A stretch of DNA of 8,193 nt, from the NCBI GenBank assembly GCA_036794395.1, contig DAIRGS010000313.1, positions 1 through 8,193 of the forward strand. The letters run 5' to 3'. Numbering within the stretch: position 1 is the stretch's first letter; the number at the start of each line of letters is the position of its first letter. The stretch comes from DASXMX01 sp036794395 (lineage in GTDB: Bacteria; Planctomycetota; Phycisphaerae; Tepidisphaerales; Tepidisphaeraceae). Below are positions 4,818 to 8,193 of this stretch, piece after piece. The notes under the pieces are model-generated. The model did no database searches, was not told where the DNA came from, and was given only the letters and a program-made list of their open reading frames with translations. A program made the position numbers and the translations under genes.

Positions 4818-6248
4818 ATGTCCAGCCACATCTCCACATCGGCGTGCGCGGGGTTTCGGGCTTGCGATCTTTCGCGGCGGAGTATGCTCAAGGTTGGGGG
4901 GATGGGGTTGCTGGGGTTGACCATGCCGGGGTTGTTGCGGGGGCAGGCGCAGCAGTTGGTGAAGGCGACCATGGCGGGCGGGGCGACGATTAAGCCGCGG
5001 GCGAAGTCGGTGATTTTTCTGTATCAGTTTGGCGGGCCGAGCCATATCGACATGTTTGATATGAAGCCCAATGCCCCTGCCGGGATTCGCGGGCCGCACA
5101 AGCCGATGAGTTCGAGTGCGGATGGGATTCAGGTTACCGAGCGCATGCCGCGTGTGGCGAAGATCATGGATAAGGTCACGCTGATCCGCAGCATGACCCA
5201 CAACATGAAGAACCATAACTCGGCGGCATACTACGCCCTCACCGGCCACGCGCCGCCGACAGATGACATACGGTTGAAGGACACGCTCGACCTGTTCCCA
5301 TCGTATGGGTCGGTAGTAGACCGGCTCGCGCCCAGCCGGGGCGACATGCCGACGGCGGTGGCGTATCCGTACACGATTCGGGATGGGGCTGTGACGCCGG
5401 GGCAGCATGCGAGTTTTCTGGGGAAGGCCCACGATCCATTTTTCTTTGGGCAGGATCCAAATAATCCGAACTTCGCGCTGCCGGAATTGAGCCTGCCAGC
5501 GGATATGTCGGTTGGCCGGCTGGAAGAACGGCGCGAGTTGCAACAATTGATCGACAAGCAGAGCCGGTTGCTGGAAACCTCCGCCGCGGCCAAAGGGCTT
5601 GATGAGTATTACACCCGCGCTCTGGCCATGCTCAATTCAACCCGCCTGAGAGATGCGTTCAACCTCTCGGCCGAAAAAGAATCGGTGCGGGATGCGTATG
5701 GCCGGCACACATACGGCCAGAGCTTGCTGCTGGCGAGAAGGCTCGTTGAAGCGGGGGCGAAGTTCATCACGGTGTATTTCTCTGAAGGCATTGGCGGCCA
5801 GAGCTTCACCTCCGGCGGATGGGATACGCACGGGTTCAACAATACGCACATGTTCCCGATCGTTGAGAAGTATCACCTGCCGATCACGGATCAGACCCTT
5901 CCTACGCTGCTGAACGATCTGGAAGAGCGCGGCTTGCTGGATGACACGCTGGTGCTGTGGATGGGCGAGTTCGGACGAACGCCGCGGATTAATAGTCAGA
6001 CGAGCCGGGATCATTGGCCCCAGTGTTATACGACGCTGCTTGCGGGCGGCGGAGTTAAGCGCGGATTTGTTTATGGGGAATCGGATAAGAACGGAGAGTA
6101 CCCGGCCAAGGACCCCGTTCGCCCGGACGATCTGGCGGCGACGATGTTTTACATGCTGGGCATCGACCCGGCAACGGAAGTGCGCGGGCTGGGGGATCGG
6201 CCGGTGGCGATCTCGGACGGGAAGCCGGTGATGGAGATCCTGGCTTAA
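4818..6248 (+). CDS. Tat-exported DUF1501 family protein
   Basis: This 476-residue protein starts with a twin-arginine signal: S19-R20-R21-S-M-L-K, then a Gly/Leu-rich stretch (GGMGLLGLTMPGLL). It would therefore be exported folded across the cytoplasmic membrane. The rest is a full-length DUF1501 protein, a family related to the alkaline phosphatase/sulfatase superfamily. Visible hallmarks are IFLYQFGGPSHIDMFDMKP (residues 66-84), RSMTHNMKNHNSAAYY (124-139), GGWDTH (333-338), GEFGRTPR (383-390), DHW (398-400) and GLGDRPV near the end. The Asp/His residues in these motifs would be the metal ligands by analogy with the superfamily. The true substrate is unknown. DUF1501 genes usually sit directly behind a DUF1549/DUF1553 gene in planctomycetes; here they are 1.25 kb apart. 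The PPC-domain gene follows after a 56-bp gap, so the two may be cotranscribed. Confidence 0.93.
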   Translation: MSSHISTSACAGFRACDLSRRSMLKVGGMGLLGLTMPGLLRGQAQQLVKATMAGGATIKPRAKSVIFLYQFGGPSHIDMFDMKPNAPAGIRGPHKPMSSSADGIQVTERMPRVAKIMDKVTLIRSMTHNMKNHNSAAYYALTGHAPPTDDIRLKDTLDLFPSYGSVVDRLAPSRGDMPTAVAYPYTIRDGAVTPGQHASFLGKAHDPFFFGQDPNNPNFALPELSLPADMSVGRLEERRELQQLIDKQSRLLETSAAAKGLDEYYTRALAMLNSTRLRDAFNLSAEKESVRDAYGRHTYGQSLLLARRLVEAGAKFITVYFSEGIGGQSFTSGGWDTHGFNNTHMFPIVEKYHLPITDQTLPTLLNDLEERGLLDDTLVLWMGEFGRTPRINSQTSRDHWPQCYTTLLAGGGVKRGFVYGESDKNGEYPAKDPVRPDDLAATMFYMLGIDPATEVRGLGDRPVAISDGKPVMEILA

Positions 6249-6265
6249 CGCGGCACAAGCAGATG

Positions 6266-6394
6266 AAACACGAAGGCACGAAGACACGAAGAAGAGACGA
6301 AAGAATGAAGCGTTGGGGCATCAATTGCATGGGTGGGAATACGTTTAGCTTTTCTTCGTTTTCTTCTTCTTCGTGTCTTCGTGCCTTCGTGTTT
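6266..6394. repeat. Inverted repeat of the CACGAAGGCACGAAG type, perfect 30-bp arms
   Basis: The arm at 6266-6295 (AAACACGAAGGCACGAAGAC...) is the exact reverse complement of 6365-6394 (...GTCTTCGTGCCTTCGTGTTT). The similarity continues inward with gaps, leaving about 69 bp between the perfect arms. This is a different repeat from the ATCCTGAGC family. Similar CACGAAG/GAAGACACG-rich repeats are, from general experience, widely scattered in planctomycete and other environmental genomes. It occupies the intergenic space after the DUF1501 stop and runs into the coding region of the next gene. Confidence 0.85.
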
Positions 6395-8062
6395 ACTCTT
6401 TTTTTCTGTGGATCCGTTGCGATGGGGGCGAAGCCTCCGGCGGCGCCGGTGTTGCCGGTGGTGACTTGCGTGCCGATGGCGGCCGCACCGGGGACGACCA
6501 CCAAAGTGATGTTTTCGGGAGAGGGGCTGGGGAAACCCGCGGGGCTGTGGACGAGTTTCGCGGCCGAGGCGACGGTGCGGGATGATGTGAGCGGCGGGAA
6601 GGTGGGATATCGGCTGAAGGTGCCGGCCGAGGTGCAGGTGGGGATTGGGGCGGTGCGGGTGGTGAGCTCTTCGGGCGCATCGAGCCTTTTGTTTTTCATG
6701 ATTGATGATCTACCGACGCAGCCGCGAATGGCCGCGAAGCACTCGGCGAGCGAGGCGCGGGCAATGCCGGAGGCGGGAGCGGTCGAGGGGGCGTGCGAGG
6801 CGTTGGCATCCGATTTCTACGTGATCGAGGGCAAGCGGGGCCGGCGGGTGAGCATCGAGGTGGTAGCCAATCGACTTGGCTCGCGGCTCGATCCGGTGAT
6901 CCGGCTAATTGGGCCAGATGGGCGGGAGGTGGGGTTTTGCGATGATTTCCCGGGGATTGCGCCAGACTGCATGCTGGCCCATACGTTTGAAGCAGATGGC
7001 AAATATGTGGTGGAAGTTCGGGATGTGAACTATGAGGGCGGGGCAAAGTATTACTACCGCATGCGCGTGGGGGATTTTCCGCTGGTGACGTGCGCGTTCC
7101 CCGTGGTGGGGCAGCGCGGAACTGAACAGCCCCAGCATTTTTCATTTGAAGGTGCGGCTGGTGCGCGCCTGGATCGCTCGGGGATCAAGATCCCCCAGAC
7201 GGCAAGGCGCGTTCCGATCGGGTTGGCCAATCCGGGTGGAATGGGAAGCGGATTTGCATCAATCCTGGGCGCGGACGCGGCGGATTTCGTGGCGCGCGAG
7301 CCGAATCATCAGATCAACAGCGCGGCGGGGATTTCGCTGCCTGTTGAGATCAGCGGGCGGTTCTCGGTGGCGGGCCAGAAGGATTACTACGCATTTGTCG
7401 GCAATCGCGGCGATCGGGTTCGGGTTCGCGGGCAGAGCCGGAGCATTGGATCGGCTTGCGAACTGGAGGTTGCGATCATCGGGGCCGATGGGCGGAAGGT
7501 TCCGGAGCCCAAGCCGCCGGTTGAAGCGAAGAAGCCCGCCGCGGATGCGCCCGCCCTACCCACGTTTGCCGAAGAGGAACAAGTCGAGGCGCAGATCCCA
7601 GCTGATGGGGAGTATTACATCGTCGCGCGGAACATCGGAGCCGGCGCGGGAACAGGAATGGTATATCGGCTGGTTGTCGAACATGGGCCGGACTTTGCGC
7701 TGGCGGCGGATAGCGACAAGGTAGACGTGCCCGCCGGGGGGAGCGCGCGGATGAAGGTGAGCTGCGTGCGGAAAGGCTTTGCGGGGCGGATTCGGTTGTC
7801 GTTGGAAGATGGGACTGGGTGGGAAGCCGGGGATGCTTTCATTGAAGCCGGGAAGATGGAGGGGGAGATTGAGATAAAAGGTGTCGACGGCGCGGTGGAC
7901 AAATCTTCGATCAATCTGCGGATCGTGGGAACGGCAACCATCAATGATGCAGAGCGCGAGCATTTTGCCAGTACAGCAGCGGCATTGCAGAAGGTGTATC
8001 CGCGGATGCGGTTTGTGCCGGCGGAGTTGGATGGATTGATCGGGGTTGGGATGAAGCCGTGA
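6305..8062 (+). CDS. Secreted PPC-domain protein of the DUF1549/DUF1501 gene cluster
   Basis: From the ATG at 6305 the product is 585 residues. I prefer this start because a purine-rich GAAGAG (6291-6296) lies eight bases upstream and because it gives a signal peptide of plausible length. The in-frame ATG at 6263 would add 14 residues translated from repeat DNA and has no ribosome binding site. The signal has a hydrophobic core (AFVFTLFFCGSVAMGA, ending near residue 42). Next come a TIG/IPT-like beta domain (about 52-134) and a first pre-peptidase C-terminal (PPC) domain (about 163-254, SDFYVIEGKRGRRVSIEV...ADGKYVVEVRD). A second PPC domain (about 346-459, KDYYAFVGNRGDRVRV...DGEYYIVARN) is interrupted by a Pro/Ala/Lys linker, and a C-terminal Ig-like region follows. 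No catalytic domain is visible, so a binding or structural role in the periplasm or envelope is likely. Proteins like this commonly accompany DUF1549 and DUF1501 genes. Confidence 0.88.
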   Translation: MKRWGINCMGGNTFSFSSFSSSSCLRAFVFTLFFCGSVAMGAKPPAAPVLPVVTCVPMAAAPGTTTKVMFSGEGLGKPAGLWTSFAAEATVRDDVSGGKVGYRLKVPAEVQVGIGAVRVVSSSGASSLLFFMIDDLPTQPRMAAKHSASEARAMPEAGAVEGACEALASDFYVIEGKRGRRVSIEVVANRLGSRLDPVIRLIGPDGREVGFCDDFPGIAPDCMLAHTFEADGKYVVEVRDVNYEGGAKYYYRMRVGDFPLVTCAFPVVGQRGTEQPQHFSFEGAAGARLDRSGIKIPQTARRVPIGLANPGGMGSGFASILGADAADFVAREPNHQINSAAGISLPVEISGRFSVAGQKDYYAFVGNRGDRVRVRGQSRSIGSACELEVAIIGADGRKVPEPKPPVEAKKPAADAPALPTFAEEEQVEAQIPADGEYYIVARNIGAGAGTGMVYRLVVEHGPDFALAADSDKVDVPAGGSARMKVSCVRKGFAGRIRLSLEDGTGWEAGDAFIEAGKMEGEIEIKGVDGAVDKSSINLRIVGTATINDAEREHFASTAAALQKVYPRMRFVPAELDGLIGVGMKP

Positions 8063-8106
8063 GCGGGTTTGCTTCGTCAAACGGGAATGATGATTTAAAT
8101 AACCGT

Positions 8107-8131
8107 GCGCGGTTCCGCGCCATTGCATTTT
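8107..8131 (+). terminator. Possible hairpin terminator after the PPC-domain gene
   Basis: GCGCG (8107-8111) and CGCGC (8116-8120) form a five-base stem with a GTTC loop, followed by CATTGCATTTT. The stem is short and the T-run is displaced by seven bases, so this is a weak candidate. It lies 45 bp after the stop codon of the last gene. Confidence 0.25.
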
Positions 8132-8133
8132 CG

Positions 8134-8193
8134 TGGCACGGCCTTCCCCTTCGGGTCTGCCTTCGGCTCGACTCGACCGAGCTCGTCGCGGGC
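8134..8193. repeat. Possible repeat or inverted-repeat arm cut by the window edge
   Basis: The last 60 bases (GTGGCACGGCCTTCCCCTTC...GAGCTCGTCGCGGGC) lie outside any supported gene. They contain small self-complementary pieces such as CGAGCTCG-like sequence and repeated CCTTCGG motifs. The GTGGCACGG beginning is the kind of end found on palindromic intergenic repeats, but the matching arm, if any, lies beyond the window. Confidence 0.3.

Noticed and set aside
4737..5546. A 269-codon minus-strand open frame over the start of the DUF1501 gene
   Set aside because: It is antisense to well-conserved DUF1501 motifs. Its composition (Arg, His, Pro rich) is that of a shadow frame, and its end runs into repeat DNA.
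5637..6287. A 216-codon minus-strand open frame over the end of the DUF1501 gene
   Set aside because: It is antisense to the conserved GEFGRTPR and C-terminal region and has no domain of its own.

Overview
The window looks like a piece of a Planctomycetota chromosome. The main evidence is a trio of large secreted proteins typical of that phylum: a DUF1549/DUF1553 protein with c-type-cytochrome-like Cys/His motifs (1365-3569), a Tat-exported DUF1501 protein (4818-6248) and a PPC-domain protein (6305-8062). All lie on the + strand, use GTG as well as ATG starts, and have planctomycete-like GC-rich codon use. The trio recurs in many planctomycete genomes, but its biochemical role is not firmly established.

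Layout. 1-374: the 3' end of a gene entering from the left, probably the last part of a beta-propeller-like protein. 495-1094: a 199-residue helical, probably cytosolic protein of unknown function. 1095-1364: an intergenic stretch with an imperfect GC-rich stem-loop and a short array of GCAA cores spaced exactly 10 bp apart. 1365-3569: the DUF1549/DUF1553 gene. 3570-4817: about 1.25 kb dominated by one family of palindromic repeats with the core ATCCTGAGC...GAAGGATCT, surrounding a small GIY-YIG nuclease gene (4042-4335). 4818-6248: the DUF1501 gene. 6305-8062: the PPC-domain gene, whose signal-peptide region is built from a different inverted repeat. 8063-8193: a non-coding tail with a small hairpin and what may be another repeat cut by the window edge.

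How it fits together. The three large proteins carry export signals (two Sec-like, one Tat) and would act in the periplasm or outside the cell. The small cytosolic GIY-YIG protein is unrelated to them. It lies between inverted copies of the repeat core, a layout that recalls REP elements and their dedicated transposases. The simplest reading is that this repeat family, with or without the nuclease, expanded between the DUF1549/DUF1553 and DUF1501 genes, which are usually neighbours. The array now reaches to within a few bases of the DUF1501 ribosome binding site. The most interesting points are the nuclease-repeat association, the diversity of repeat architectures (about 165-bp units with inverted ends, an 83-bp snapback, an 85-bp tandem array), and the signal peptide encoded by repeat DNA at 6365-6394.
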